DNA of 64,000 nucleotides from AP-15 sp963772295. GTDB lineage: Bacteria; Pseudomonadota; Alphaproteobacteria; ATCC43930; CGMCC-115725. Of the stretch, positions 46,558 to 56,006 are shown in pieces. The DNA is taken from assembly GCA_963772295.1 (NCBI GenBank), contig CAVYWO010000009.1, positions 186,001 through 250,000 on the forward strand, in the 5' to 3' direction. Made by a program: the position numbers and the translations under genes. The notes below the pieces were generated by a model. That model had not been told where the DNA came from and did not search any database. It saw nothing but the letters and a program-made list of their open reading frames with translations. The first letter of the stretch is position 1, and every line of letters starts with the position of its first letter.

Positions 46558-47361
46558 ATGATTTCGAAGAAGGCACTCTTCGGCGGGGTTTGCGCCCTCG
46601 CTCTGCTGCTCGGCGGCGGCGTCGGGGCCGAGGCGGCGACGGGCTTCGTCGCTCCGCTGCAGACCTATGCCTGCTCGGCGAATACGTGGGCCGCAACGCT
46701 CACGGCCTCGACCGGGGCAACAACCTGCACTGGCTTCGGTTCCGTCGGCGCCGGAACAGTGCTCGGCAACGCCACGGGTTCGTCCGCTGCGCCGACGTTC
46801 AATTCGACGCCTGTGCTCGGCGTGGCGGGCACCGGAACCGGCACCCTCGGCTTTTCCGGCACAACCTCCGGTACCGTCACGATCCAGCCGCAGTCGGCGG
46901 CAGGAACGTGGAATTTCAACCTACCGATCACTGCTGGCACCGCCGGGCAGGTGCTGACCTCTCAGGGTGGCGCATCGACGGCGATGACCTGGACAACGGT
47001 TGCATCCGCCGGGTTCACGGTGTCGACCAAGACGACTGGCTACACGGTCGCTTCTGTCACCGACGATGCGTAGCGCTTTGACAATTTCGGTGCCTCGACC
47101 GGCATCACCTTCACACTCCCAGCCTCTGCCGCGGCCGGGGACAATTATTGCTTCCTTGCGCTGAACACGACGACCAATCCATTCGAGATCCTCGCTAACA
47201 CCGGGCAGACGATTACGATGGGCAACACTACCGGCGGCGCTGCCGGCAACCTGCAAACAGGCACAATCGGCGGTTCTGTGTGCATCTATGCGGAGAATAC
47301 TGGCAGCACGACAGTCACCTGGTATGCTTGGGCCTCGGAAGGCGCATGGTCACTGACCTGA
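46558..47361 (+). pseudogene. Secreted fibre-type protein interrupted by in-frame amber codon
   Basis: Signal peptide MISKKALFGGVCALALLLGG then VGAEA-AT starts a 171-residue product that ends at TAG (47071-47073). The same frame continues for 95 codons without another stop: RFDNFGASTGITFTLPASAA, NYCFLALNTTTNPFEILANT and ending EGAWSLT. This copies the module of the preceding gene, whose ending is GGWTLT. The amber lies exactly inside that module. A nonsense mutation is the simplest reading; the restored protein would have 267 residues. Confidence 0.75.
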
Positions 47362-47654
47362 TGGCGCGCGGCGCGTACGTTGCGCTGCCGCTGGCGCTGT
47401 TTCTCGCGGCGCCGGCGATGGCGCAGATGCCGGATTATTGCGCGGCGCCGCTCGCCGCCAAGGACGGCCCCGGCGCGGAGCTCGATTGGCGGCTGCGCTG
47501 CACGATCCAGAAGCTCCAGGCCGAGCGGGTGCAAGCGGCCGACCGCGCGACCCAATACGAGGTCGAGATCGCCCGGCTCGCGGCTCTCTTGCGCTCGGCG
47601 CAGGCCGGGGCGGCGGCAGGCTCGGCGCCGGCCGTCATCAAGGGGCGCAAATGA
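47361..47654 (+). CDS. Small secreted coiled-coil protein
   Basis: This 97-residue protein starts at an ATG overlapping the TGA of the previous gene; an earlier in-frame ATG at 47346 adds five residues. Signal peptide ARGAYVALPLALFLAAPAMA, then QMPDYCAAPLAAKDGPGAEL and a helical region (TIQKLQAERVQAADRATQYE, VEIARLAALLRSA). One Cys pair is possible (DYC, RCT). Its stop overlaps the next ATG. It could be a periplasmic chaperone-like or spanin-like helper; unknown. Confidence 0.45.
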   Translation: MARGAYVALPLALFLAAPAMAQMPDYCAAPLAAKDGPGAELDWRLRCTIQKLQAERVQAADRATQYEVEIARLAALLRSAQAGAAAGSAPAVIKGRK

Positions 47655-50026
47655 GGCGCCCTCTATTCGCCCGTCGTTTGCAAGGCCGTGCACCCCCGCG
47701 GGTCAAGCCCGCGGGCTGGAGGCCTACGAGGGCAGGCCTCCTCGCCGCGCTCGCGCTGCTCCTCGGCCTGGCGGCGACCGCGCAGGCGGCGACCAGCATC
47801 TGGTCGAACACGGTCGGCGGCTTCCCGACCTGGTACGGCTCGCCGACCGTCTCGTCGAACGCCTACACCTTGTCGGCTCCGCTGCCGACCTGGCCGCCCT
47901 ACGCGCTGGGCAATCAGCAGCATCTGCGGATTGTCATCCCGTCGAGCGGCACCAATACCGGGGCGGCGACGCTCAACATCGCCTCGACCGGCGCGCTGCC
48001 GATCGTCACCAACGCGGAAAGCGGGCTCGCCGCACTCGTCGGTGGCGAGCTGGTCGCCGGGCTCGAATACGACCTCACTTACAGCACCTCCTCGGCCTCC
48101 GCCTGCAGCAACAGCTGCTATGTCCTCTCGTGGCTCGCGGCGGGACCGGTGCTCGCCGGCACGACCCAGACGATCACTGCCTCCGCCTGGGTGAGCTGGA
48201 GCGTCTACCCGGTCACAGCCGCCTCGCAGACCCTGACCTTGCCGGCCTCGTCGGGATTGAGCCCGAACGGCGGCATCGTCATCCAGACGATCGGGCAGAG
48301 CGTCACGCTCCAGGCGAGCGGATCGGACGCGATCAACGGCGGCTCGGCCGGCGGCAGCATCGTCCTGCCGGCGGGGATCGCGGCATTCGTGACCACCAGC
48401 GGTGCGGGCGCGTTCTACGCGGCTCCGACGACGACCGGGAACAGCGGCACCGTCACCTCGGTCGGGCTCGCGGCGGGGCTCACGGATGCCGCGGGCACGT
48501 GCAATACGGGCAGCCAGGCGATCACGACGAGCGGAACCGCCTATCCGCAGAACTGTCCGGCGGCTTACACATCCGCTCATACGGTGGCCGCCGCGGATGG
48601 CGTCCAGCTCTATGTCGCGAACGGGTCGAGCGCGGTCACCTTCACGCTACCGCAAGCCGATGGCGGCAGCGGCGCCCGCGGAGTGGGGTATTGCTTTGCC
48701 GACGAGAGCGGGCACGGCTATACGCTGGCGACGACGACCTCGACATTTTACGGTCCGGCCGGCGTCAGCGGGTCGACGGTCTCGCTGCCGACCAATAGCT
48801 ACGCATGCGTGACCTCGGACGGCACGAATTGGGTGATGGGTGTCGCGGGCGGCAGCGGTACCGTCAGCTCGGTCGCGCTTGCGCCAGGTCTCACGGACGT
48901 CTCGGGGACATGCAATGCGGGCACTCAAGCTATCACGCAAACGGGGACTGTCTACCCGCAGGACTGCCCGTCTGCTTATACGGGCAACCACACGGTCGCC
49001 GCTTCCGATGGTGTGCAACTTTACATCGCGGACGGCTCCGCTGCTGTAATTTTCACCCTGCCGCAAGCCAATGGTGGCAGCGGCGCTCTGGGCGCTGGCT
49101 ATTGCTTCGCGGACGAAAGCGGGCATGGGTACGAGCTGACGACCTCGACCTCGGTGTTCTATGGGCCGGCTGGGGTCAGCGGCTCGACGATCGGATTGCC
49201 GGCCAACGCTTACGCATGCGTGACCTCGGACGGCACCAATTGGGCGATGGGTGTCGCTTACCCGCCCATCTCCGATGAGGTCGCGGAATTCAAGCTCTCC
49301 AACGATGCATCGGCGCCGGGCAGCGTCATCGACGTAGCGGCCGGAACCGCCACTTCGGACGACGCCACGACCCAGATCATCGAGCCTGCCATCACCAAGA
49401 GCCTGGGCAGCACCTGGGCCGCGGGGAACGGCAACGGCTGCCTCGACACCGGTTCCGTTGCCCCGTTGACCTGGTACACGCTCTATGCGATCGCCAACGG
49501 CGTCGCGCCCGATCTGCTGTGCTCGACGACGACCACCAACAGCCCGACATTGCCGAGCGGGTACACGAAAAAGCGCCGGATCGGCGCGATCGAGACCAGC
49601 GTGCTCAGCCTGATCCTCGGTTTCACCGAGCAAGTGCCGCACGGGGGGAGCACTCGGATCTACCCGTGGAACAATCCGCCAATGTTGGTCACCACGTCGC
49701 TGACGACGACGGCAGGTGCTGCAGCCCTCGCCAACATACCGCCCGCCGTCATTTCGGCCAATCCGATCATCGCTTGCGCGGCACCCCTGACGCCGACGGC
49801 GCCGCTCTGGAGACCGGCGTCAGTCTTGGCGCTCCAGCAGCCGTTCCAGCCGGTGCCAGCCATCGCCTCCTCGATATCCACCACCTGTAACGGCAGTCTC
49901 TACGCGCAGGCGGCCCCGGGTCGCCTTTGGGCTGCGGGCTTCGGCAGCGGCATTCCGCGGCTACCGGGCGGCACGCCGCAGCTACCGCCGAACCTTCTTT
50001 TCACCTTCTACGGCTGGCAGGAGTAA
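47651..50026 (+). CDS. Large secreted multi-module fibre-like protein
   Basis: This 791-residue protein has a basic N terminus (partly encoded by palindrome family C at 47695-47728) before the signal core LLAALALLLGLAATAQA. Modules of the shared type follow. Two near-identical tandem copies of about 135 residues (48.45-49.26 kb) share TVAA.DGVQLY, VTFTLPQA, GYCFADESGHGY, FYGPAGVSGST and YACVTSDGTNW. The last 240 residues differ (KKRRIGAIETSVLSLILGF, GSTRIYPWNNPP) and look like a fibre tip or host-binding end. It is probably virion- or surface-associated. Confidence 0.6.
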   Translation: MRRPLFARRLQGRAPPRVKPAGWRPTRAGLLAALALLLGLAATAQAATSIWSNTVGGFPTWYGSPTVSSNAYTLSAPLPTWPPYALGNQQHLRIVIPSSGTNTGAATLNIASTGALPIVTNAESGLAALVGGELVAGLEYDLTYSTSSASACSNSCYVLSWLAAGPVLAGTTQTITASAWVSWSVYPVTAASQTLTLPASSGLSPNGGIVIQTIGQSVTLQASGSDAINGGSAGGSIVLPAGIAAFVTTSGAGAFYAAPTTTGNSGTVTSVGLAAGLTDAAGTCNTGSQAITTSGTAYPQNCPAAYTSAHTVAAADGVQLYVANGSSAVTFTLPQADGGSGARGVGYCFADESGHGYTLATTTSTFYGPAGVSGSTVSLPTNSYACVTSDGTNWVMGVAGGSGTVSSVALAPGLTDVSGTCNAGTQAITQTGTVYPQDCPSAYTGNHTVAASDGVQLYIADGSAAVIFTLPQANGGSGALGAGYCFADESGHGYELTTSTSVFYGPAGVSGSTIGLPANAYACVTSDGTNWAMGVAYPPISDEVAEFKLSNDASAPGSVIDVAAGTATSDDATTQIIEPAITKSLGSTWAAGNGNGCLDTGSVAPLTWYTLYAIANGVAPDLLCSTTTTNSPTLPSGYTKKRRIGAIETSVLSLILGFTEQVPHGGSTRIYPWNNPPMLVTTSLTTTAGAAALANIPPAVISANPIIACAAPLTPTAPLWRPASVLALQQPFQPVPAIASSISTTCNGSLYAQAAPGRLWAAGFGSGIPRLPGGTPQLPPNLLFTFYGWQE
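47695..47728 (+). repeat. Palindromic repeat family C, copy 2 (inside a signal-peptide n-region)
   Basis: CCCGCGGGTCAAGCCCGCGG then GCTGGAGGCCTACG, 33 of 34 bases identical to copy 1 (inverted, 41951-41984). It is read in frame as PRVKPAGWRPT between the start codon and the hydrophobic core of the signal peptide. Confidence 0.8.
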
Positions 50027-50033
50027 TCGCAAA

Positions 50034-50552
50034 ATGAAGTATCTCCGTTTCCCGTGCGCCGCGACGATCCTAGCACTGGCGCTCTTCAGCGCGCCCGCGT
50101 TCGCCGACAATCCCGGCACGCCGGTCACCCACACGACGACCCACAACGATGCGGCCGTCTTCTGGGTCGGCCAGGCGGATGGCGCGACCTCGTGCAACAC
50201 CGTTTCGGAGACGGCAGCGCAGGATACGATCACGATCACGCCGCCGGCCGGTTACTACGTCTATCTGACCGGTATCCTGATCCAGAACTTTACCAATGCG
50301 ACCGGCGTTACTCAGACAGGCACGATTTCATTCACGAACATTTCCACCAATGGCGGCCTCGCGCCGTTCATCAGCTTTGGGACTGCGCTTTCGACCAGCG
50401 GTCAGGACACGATCAACCTGCCGATCCAGTTCCCGGTCGGCGGCCTGAAGTCGGCCCAGCCGGGCGTCGCGGTCACGATCGTCCCATCGGCGACGCAGAG
50501 CGCCGACAACTACCTGTGCATGAGCGCCTATGGCTATTTCAGCAACAACTAG
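50034..50552 (+). CDS. Secreted beta-rich protein
   Basis: This 172-residue protein has signal peptide MKYLRFPCAATILALALFSA then PAFA-DN. The mature part is Thr/Asn/Ala-rich with strands (YYVYLTGILIQNFTNATGVT, FPVGGLKSAQPGVAVTIVPS) and two Cys. It ends YLCMSAYGYFSNN. No known family; it resembles fibre or pilin-like beta-sandwich domains. It is the seventh consecutive signal-bearing gene. Confidence 0.5.
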   Translation: MKYLRFPCAATILALALFSAPAFADNPGTPVTHTTTHNDAAVFWVGQADGATSCNTVSETAAQDTITITPPAGYYVYLTGILIQNFTNATGVTQTGTISFTNISTNGGLAPFISFGTALSTSGQDTINLPIQFPVGGLKSAQPGVAVTIVPSATQSADNYLCMSAYGYFSNN

Positions 50553-50724
50553 GCGTCGCGCGAGGATCCTGGCGGCTGTCGCGCTCCTTCTGGTCGTGTC
50601 GTCTCCGTCCGACGCAGTGCTGTTTCGCGTCTACGGGAATGGCGGCGGTTCGGTCTCGGTCGCACCCTCCTCGCGTTGCGTGCTGGTCGGCCCTCTCATC
50701 CTTAGTGGAATGATCTCATGCTGA
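50530..50724 (+). CDS. Small secreted protein (64 aa)
   Basis: This 64-residue protein starts inside the end of the previous gene and ends 7 bp into the next. It has basic MAISATTRRRAR, then a hydrophobic core ILAAVALLLVVSS and a short mature part with two Cys (SSRCVLVG, MISC). The overlap on both sides suggests translational coupling. Confidence 0.35.
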   Translation: MAISATTRRRARILAAVALLLVVSSPSDAVLFRVYGNGGGSVSVAPSSRCVLVGPLILSGMISC

Positions 50725-51842
50725 TCCGTCGCCTCCTCGCCGCCGCCCTGCTGCTCGCGCTGCCGTACGCGGCGCGCGCGCAGCTCGCCTTCTCGCCGGT
50801 CGCGAATGCCAGCTCGACCGGCACGACGGTCGGCACCCTCGCCAAGATTATCAACTCCTCGGGCACGCCGACGGCGGTCCAGCTCGCAACGACGGACACG
50901 ATCTGGGCCGGCCTCGTCGTCGGCGAGACCGGTGCCTCGGCGACGACCGGCAATGCGATCCTCGCGATCCACGGGCCGGCCACCTGCGCCTACGATGGTG
51001 CGACGACGACAGGCGATTTCGTCACGATCTCCTCGACCACCGCGGGCGACTGCCACGACACCGGGGCGGCGACCTATCCGACGAGCGGTGCCGTCGTCGG
51101 GATCGCGACCCAGACGCTCGGCAGCGCCGGAAACGCCTCGACCTACCTGATCCCGCCCGGCGGCATCGCCCCAACTGGGGTGACGGCGGGCAGCTACACT
51201 AGTTCTAATATCACTGTCGGCGCCGACGGCCGGGTAACCGCGGCGGCGAATGGGAGTGGCGGGGGCGCGCCTCTAAGTCCCGGCTATGTGGTGGAACAAT
51301 ATTATAACGAATGGGGGACTGCTGGTGCGAACACCGAGGGGGCCAATTTTGTCATTTGCCAACCGTTCCATATTTTTCCTGTTGCCGGCGGCACGACGGT
51401 AACGATCGATACATTGTCGATATACGTTGGTACGGCGGACGCCAGCAACACGTTACAGGCAGCGATTTACAACAGCGGTTCCTGGGGCTACCCATCTACG
51501 TTGATAGAAGCTACCGGCAATATCTCACTTGCCACCGCGACCGCAGTTTCTGCCGGGACGTTAAGCGCAAATGCTACATTGTCGCCGGGCACGTATTGGG
51601 AATGTACAAACACCCAGAGTGGCACGGCAACATACTCCAAAGTGGGGGCTGGAGCCACCGGATTATTAGCAGGTATTATACCAGGCACCGCGTTACAGGA
51701 GCTAGACACAGGACCGGGCGGCTCCAGCATCTACGCCACGGCGGGCCAGACGTACGGTACATGGAACTCCTTCACGTCATCGACGGCGTGGGGCCAAACG
51801 AATGGTGTCGCAATAGCGTTTCATGTTCACTCTGTGCCGTAA
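50718..51842 (+). CDS. Secreted tail-fibre-like protein
   Basis: This 374-residue protein has signal peptide MLIRRLLAAALLLALPYAAR then AQLAF. The first 185 residues include an FUB-like decoration pattern (ATTDTIWAGLVVGETGAS) and the fibre hinge SSNITVGADGRVTAAANG, a phrase common in phage tail-fibre proteins. The last 180 residues are in visibly lower-GC DNA (from about 51280) and form a new domain (TVTIDTLSIYVGTADASNTL, TALQELDTGPGGSSIYATAG). This looks like a swapped receptor domain. Confidence 0.55.
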   Translation: MLIRRLLAAALLLALPYAARAQLAFSPVANASSTGTTVGTLAKIINSSGTPTAVQLATTDTIWAGLVVGETGASATTGNAILAIHGPATCAYDGATTTGDFVTISSTTAGDCHDTGAATYPTSGAVVGIATQTLGSAGNASTYLIPPGGIAPTGVTAGSYTSSNITVGADGRVTAAANGSGGGAPLSPGYVVEQYYNEWGTAGANTEGANFVICQPFHIFPVAGGTTVTIDTLSIYVGTADASNTLQAAIYNSGSWGYPSTLIEATGNISLATATAVSAGTLSANATLSPGTYWECTNTQSGTATYSKVGAGATGLLAGIIPGTALQELDTGPGGSSIYATAGQTYGTWNSFTSSTAWGQTNGVAIAFHVHSVP

Positions 51843-51846
51843 GGCT

Positions 51847-53460
51847 ATGTCCAAAAGTACGCTCGTGATGCGGTGCGTTCTCGCGCCCCTGTCCTGGCTG
51901 GCGCTGTCGGGTTTTTTCCTGCACCCAGGCGGCGGCGCAGGCGGGGGAACGTTGGTGTCCACGGTGCTTTCGGGTACCAGCTTCGCGTCCGGGCAATCCT
52001 CTGGCACGTATATCGGGACGCTGTCGACAAGCGTGTCTCCCGCGACACCGGTGTTCAGCGGCTCCTATTCGCTTGTATCCTCGGGCGGCTCATGCAGTAG
52101 CGGCGATACGACCGACTTCCAGATCGCCGCCGATGCTGTCGAGACAAACGGCACGCCCGCCGCGGGCACTTACACGCTTTGCGTCAAGGCTACCCAGGGC
52201 GCCCGCTCGCTGACCCAGGGTTTCACGATCACAGCGGGGAACCTTATCACCGCGACCAATTACTGCGCCGCGAATGGCGGCGGCACCGGCAGCAGCAGCA
52301 GCCCGTGGCAGGCCGCCTGTATTCAGGAGGCAGTAAGCCACGCGATCGCGGGCGACACCGTTTATCTCGCGGCCGGCTATTGGGCTCTCAACTACGCCAA
52401 TGATCCGGTAACGATTTCGACCACGATCAATCTTGTCGGAGCCGGCAGCGGCAACACGTTCAATTCCTTCGGCAACCCCAACAATGCCAGCGGCACGGAT
52501 CTTTGCTCTGGAGCCACTGTTACGATCACTTGCGTCGTCACCACGGGTTCGGGCAGTCCACCAGGCGGTTCCGATACGCCTGGCGGCTCTGGCCCCGGCG
52601 GGTTTATAACTATTGATTCCTGTACCGGCTGCTCCGTATCTCATATGTTCTTCGATGGCTCCCTGTTCACCAATGGTGGAGGAACGTACGGCACATTTAA
52701 CACCTACAGCGACACAGGTACAATCGTCAACGATGTTCGATATCTTTCGTTTGAAGATAGCGGCATAAGTTATCAAGTGCAGTTCTATCCATATTTTTCG
52801 ACCACTTTTTTGTTGGAAAACAGCACGCTCAACGCGCCACTCGCCTCCAATGCCAGCGGCTTTTATGCGCCAACTGCCGGTGTGCAAGCTAACAACGATA
52901 ATGGGATCACGGTGCGAAACACCTCCTTTTGGGAAGGCGGTCTGAATCCCATAGCGACACATAACATAGTCTTCACCGGGAATATCGTATTCCAGGGTAC
53001 GGATACCGATGGCAACCGCATTGCTGCAGGCCCCGGTCTGGCGTGGGCAGGTTGTGCGATCGGGCCGGGGATCAACGGACCATGTCCCGGTGAGACGGGA
53101 TATAATGGAAATACTGAGTGGACTGCGACTGACAATTACATCGAGGCGCCAGATGTAGGGTTTGCGATGGGCGGCGGAGTGAATGACCCGGGCGGTGCCG
53201 GCGGAAACAACGGCATGACCTTCATTGGGAACACTCTCACCGGAGACTCGATCGCCATTGATTCCTGCGCATATCATTATTATGGTGTTTTCGCCAGCGA
53301 TACGTATGACGCCTGCTCCCCCGGTGTGGAAGCGACCAATGCAACGTGGGCGGCGACAACCGTTACCTTCGTTGTACCAGACACTCCAAACATTGCCGCC
53401 ATCGGTGCAGCCGGCACCTTTGCAACAGTAGGATTCTCTTCTGGATATAATACGCCAAAC
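51847..53460 (+). pseudogene. Beta-helix fibre protein, 5' part (split by IS66 element)
   Basis: The frame starts with a hydrophobic N terminus (MRCVLAPLSWLALSGFFLHP) and an Ig-like domain (TLVSTVLSGTSFASGQSSGT). A right-handed beta-helix follows: NYCAANGGGTGSSSSPWQAA, AIAGDTVYLAAGYWALN, then repeated Asn/Gly turns such as FIGNTLTGDSIA. It is stopped at 53460 by the IS66 element; the rest resumes at 56007. GC is lower than in neighbouring genes. It is probably a tailspike with host-surface binding or cleaving activity. Confidence 0.65.
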
Positions 53461-53506
53461 GTAAGCGTCGCGTTGGCCCCACCTTGCCGGGGGTGAAGCG
53501 GGTGGG

Positions 53507-53929
53507 ATGATGGGGGCCTTGAACGGAGGCCCTGGCATGGACGGTTTGCCCAGTAGTTTGCAAACGGAACGCGACACTTTCCGACGCGTCGAAGTGATCA
53601 CCGGGGTGGCGCGCCGCCGGCGCTGGACGGCGGCAGAGAAGGCGCGAATTGTCGCCGAGAGCTACGCGCCGGGGGCGAGCGGGACAGCAGTCGCGCTGCG
53701 CTACGGGCTGCACCGCAATCAGATTTTCACGTGGCGGCGGCAATTTCGCGGCGGCATGGCGCAGAGCGATACCGGCTCGGCCAGCTTTGTTCCGGTGGCG
53801 ATTGCCGCCGCGGGCGGCGAGGCGGGGCGGATCGAACTGATCTGCGGTGGGGTCACGATCCGGCCGAGTGCTGGCTTTGATGCCGGCGAATTGCGTCGGG
53901 TGCTGCAGGTCGTACGAGAGCTGGCATGA
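53507..53929 (+). CDS. tnpA: IS66 accessory protein TnpA
   Basis: This 140-residue helix-turn-helix protein has WTAAEKARIVAESYAPGASG and VALRYGLHRNQIFTWRRQFR. This is the first of three IS66 genes, needed for transposition with TnpB and TnpC. An alternative start is the ATG at 53537. It overlaps tnpB by 4 bp. Confidence 0.92.
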   Translation: MMGALNGGPGMDGLPSSLQTERDTFRRVEVITGVARRRRWTAAEKARIVAESYAPGASGTAVALRYGLHRNQIFTWRRQFRGGMAQSDTGSASFVPVAIAAAGGEAGRIELICGGVTIRPSAGFDAGELRRVLQVVRELA

Positions 53930-54279
53930 TCTCGCCCGCCGCCGGGGTGCGGATCATGGTGGCCAGCCGGCCGGTGGATTTCCGCAACGGCCTGGACGGT
54001 TTGGCGGCGATGGTGCAGCAAGCGCTGCATGAGAGCCCGTTTTCTGGCGACCTCTTCGTGTTTCGCGCCAAGCGGGCCGATCGGGTGAAGATCCTTTATT
54101 GGGACGGCACCGGGCTGTGCCTGTTCCATAAGCGGCTGGAGAAGGACCGCTTCGTGTGGCCACCGATTGTGGACGGGACGATTCGCCTGAGCGCCGGCCA
54201 ACTGGGCTTGCTGCTCGAGGGTCTGGAGTGGTCGCGAGTACGGCCGAAGCCAGTGATTGCGCCAATCCTGGCGGGCTGA
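53926..54279 (+). CDS. tnpB: IS66 accessory protein TnpB
   Basis: This 117-residue protein has the IS66 Orf2 signature: VMVASRPVDFRNGLDGLAA-type start (IMVASRPVDFRNGLDGLAAM), LFVFRAKRADRVKILYWDGT and GLCLFHKRLEKDRFVWP. It is complete and overlaps tnpA by 4 bp. Confidence 0.95.
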   Translation: MISPAAGVRIMVASRPVDFRNGLDGLAAMVQQALHESPFSGDLFVFRAKRADRVKILYWDGTGLCLFHKRLEKDRFVWPPIVDGTIRLSAGQLGLLLEGLEWSRVRPKPVIAPILAG

Positions 54280-54325
54280 CCAGACGGTTGTATCGTATTA
54301 CCGACGATCCCGGTACAAGCACCAC

Positions 54326-55972
54326 ATGCTGCTCGGTACCGGCGTACCCCTACAAAATCCTGTCCAGCTTCAGGCTCAGCTGGCGGCGGTGACGGCTCTG
54401 CTGGAAGACCAGGCGAGCGCTGTCGAGCGGCTGCGGGCGGAGCGCGACAACTTGCGTGCCGAGCGGGACGCGGTCCAGGTGGAGCGCGATACGGCGGCTG
54501 CCGAGATCGACAAGCTGCGACTGATGATCCGGCAGCTGCTGCGCGCGCAATACGGGCGGCGCTCGGAGACGCTCGATCCGGATCAGCTGCAGCTAGGGCT
54601 CGAGGAAGTCGAGCAGTCGCTCGGGACCGCACAGGCACCAGCACCGGCGGCAACGAAGGCGCCTGGGGTACGCCAACCGGCGCAACGCAACCGCGGTGCG
54701 CTGCCGCCGCATTTGCCGCGCTACGAGGTGATCGTTGATATCGCCGACAAGAGCTGCCCGTGCTGCGGCGGACCGCTGCATGTGATCGGCGAGGACGTGT
54801 CGGAGATGCTCGACATCGTGCCGGCACAATACCGGGTCAAAGTGATCCGGCGCCCGCGCTATGGTTGCCGCGGCTGTGAGAGCGCGGTGGTGCAGGCGCC
54901 GGCACCGGAACGGCCGCTGACCGGCGGCATCGCCACCGAGGCGGTGCTGGCGCAGGTGCTGGTGGCGAAGTACTGCGACCACCTGCCGCTCTACCGCCAG
55001 GCGCAGATCTTCGCCCGCCACGGCATCGATCTCGACCGTTCGACCCTGGCGAATTGGGTCGGAAGCGCCTGCTGGTGGCTGCGGCCGCTGGCGGAATTGC
55101 TGCTCGGCACGATCCTCTCTTCACCCAAGATCTTCGCCGACGACACGCCGGTGCCGGTGCTCGATCCCGGGCGCGGGCGCACCAAGACCGGGCGGCTGTG
55201 GGCCTATGCCCGTGACGATCGGCCATGGGGCGGGCCGGCACCGCCGGCGGTCGCCTACGTCTACAGCGAGAACCGCCAGGGGGCGCATCCGCGCAACCAC
55301 CTCGCCGAATTCGCCGGAGTATTGCAGGTGGACGGCTACACCGGCTTCGACCGGATTGCCGGGGATCGCCCAAAGGGCACCGTCAAGTTGGCGTTCTGCT
55401 GGGCGCATGTGCGGCGCAAGTTCTACGACTTTCATCAGGCGACCGATTCACCGATCGCGGCCGAGGCGTTGCGCCGCATCGCCGAGATCTACGCCATCGA
55501 AGCGCGCATCCGCGGCCGACCGCCCGACGAGCGGCGGCGCCTCCGGCAGGCCGAAACCAAGCCCTTGGTCGAAAGACTGAAGACCTGGCTCGAAGCGGAG
55601 CTCGCACGGATATCGGCCAAATCGGGACTGGCCGGCGCCATCCGCTACGCGTTGCGGCATTGGCAGGGGCTCGTCCTTTTCCTCGATGACGGCAGCATCG
55701 AGACCGACACCAACACTGTCGAGCGCAGCATCCGGCCACTCAAGCTCGGCTGCAAAAATCACTTGTTCGCCGGCTCCGACGGCGGCGCTGCGTGCTGGGC
55801 GACCCTCGCCTCGCTGATCCAGACGGCAAAACTCAACGACGTCGAGCCGTTCGCTTATCTGCGCGATGTCCTCGAACGCATCGTCTCCGGCAAGACCAAA
55901 GCCAACGACCTCGCCGCCCTGCTTCCCTGGGCGTGGAAAGCCTCAAAGGCTCAGCCCGCAGTCAACAGCTAA
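54326..55972 (+). CDS. tnpC: IS66 transposase TnpC
   Basis: This 548-residue transposase has an N-terminal leucine-zipper coiled coil (about 15-75), a zinc finger CPCCGG with GCRGCE, and the DDE domain (FADDTPVPVLDPGRGRTKTG, LQVDGYTGFDRIAG, KLAFCWAHVRRKFYD, TNTVERSIRPLKLGCKNHLF). The ATG at 54326 is preferred to an in-frame TTG at 54257. The gene is intact. Confidence 0.95.
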   Translation: MLLGTGVPLQNPVQLQAQLAAVTALLEDQASAVERLRAERDNLRAERDAVQVERDTAAAEIDKLRLMIRQLLRAQYGRRSETLDPDQLQLGLEEVEQSLGTAQAPAPAATKAPGVRQPAQRNRGALPPHLPRYEVIVDIADKSCPCCGGPLHVIGEDVSEMLDIVPAQYRVKVIRRPRYGCRGCESAVVQAPAPERPLTGGIATEAVLAQVLVAKYCDHLPLYRQAQIFARHGIDLDRSTLANWVGSACWWLRPLAELLLGTILSSPKIFADDTPVPVLDPGRGRTKTGRLWAYARDDRPWGGPAPPAVAYVYSENRQGAHPRNHLAEFAGVLQVDGYTGFDRIAGDRPKGTVKLAFCWAHVRRKFYDFHQATDSPIAAEALRRIAEIYAIEARIRGRPPDERRRLRQAETKPLVERLKTWLEAELARISAKSGLAGAIRYALRHWQGLVLFLDDGSIETDTNTVERSIRPLKLGCKNHLFAGSDGGAACWATLASLIQTAKLNDVEPFAYLRDVLERIVSGKTKANDLAALLPWAWKASKAQPAVNS

Positions 55973-56006
55973 GGGCGTGGGGCGGGGGCCACGCTTACCG
56001 CCAAAC

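Larger units (their letters stand above)
53461..55998 (+). mobile_element. IS66-family insertion sequence
   Basis: This 2,538-bp element begins GTAAGCGT and ends ACGCTTAC, the usual IS66 terminal inverted repeat, imperfectly extended inward. It is flanked by a perfect 8-bp target duplication CGCCAAAC (53453-53460 and 55999-56006), the expected length. It carries the three standard genes. It interrupts a beta-helix fibre gene and all of its genes are intact. Confidence 0.96.

Noticed and set aside
47071..47073. Amber codon as pyrrolysine recoding
   Set aside because: No pyl genes or tRNA seen and the site falls in a structural strand; a nonsense mutation is simpler.
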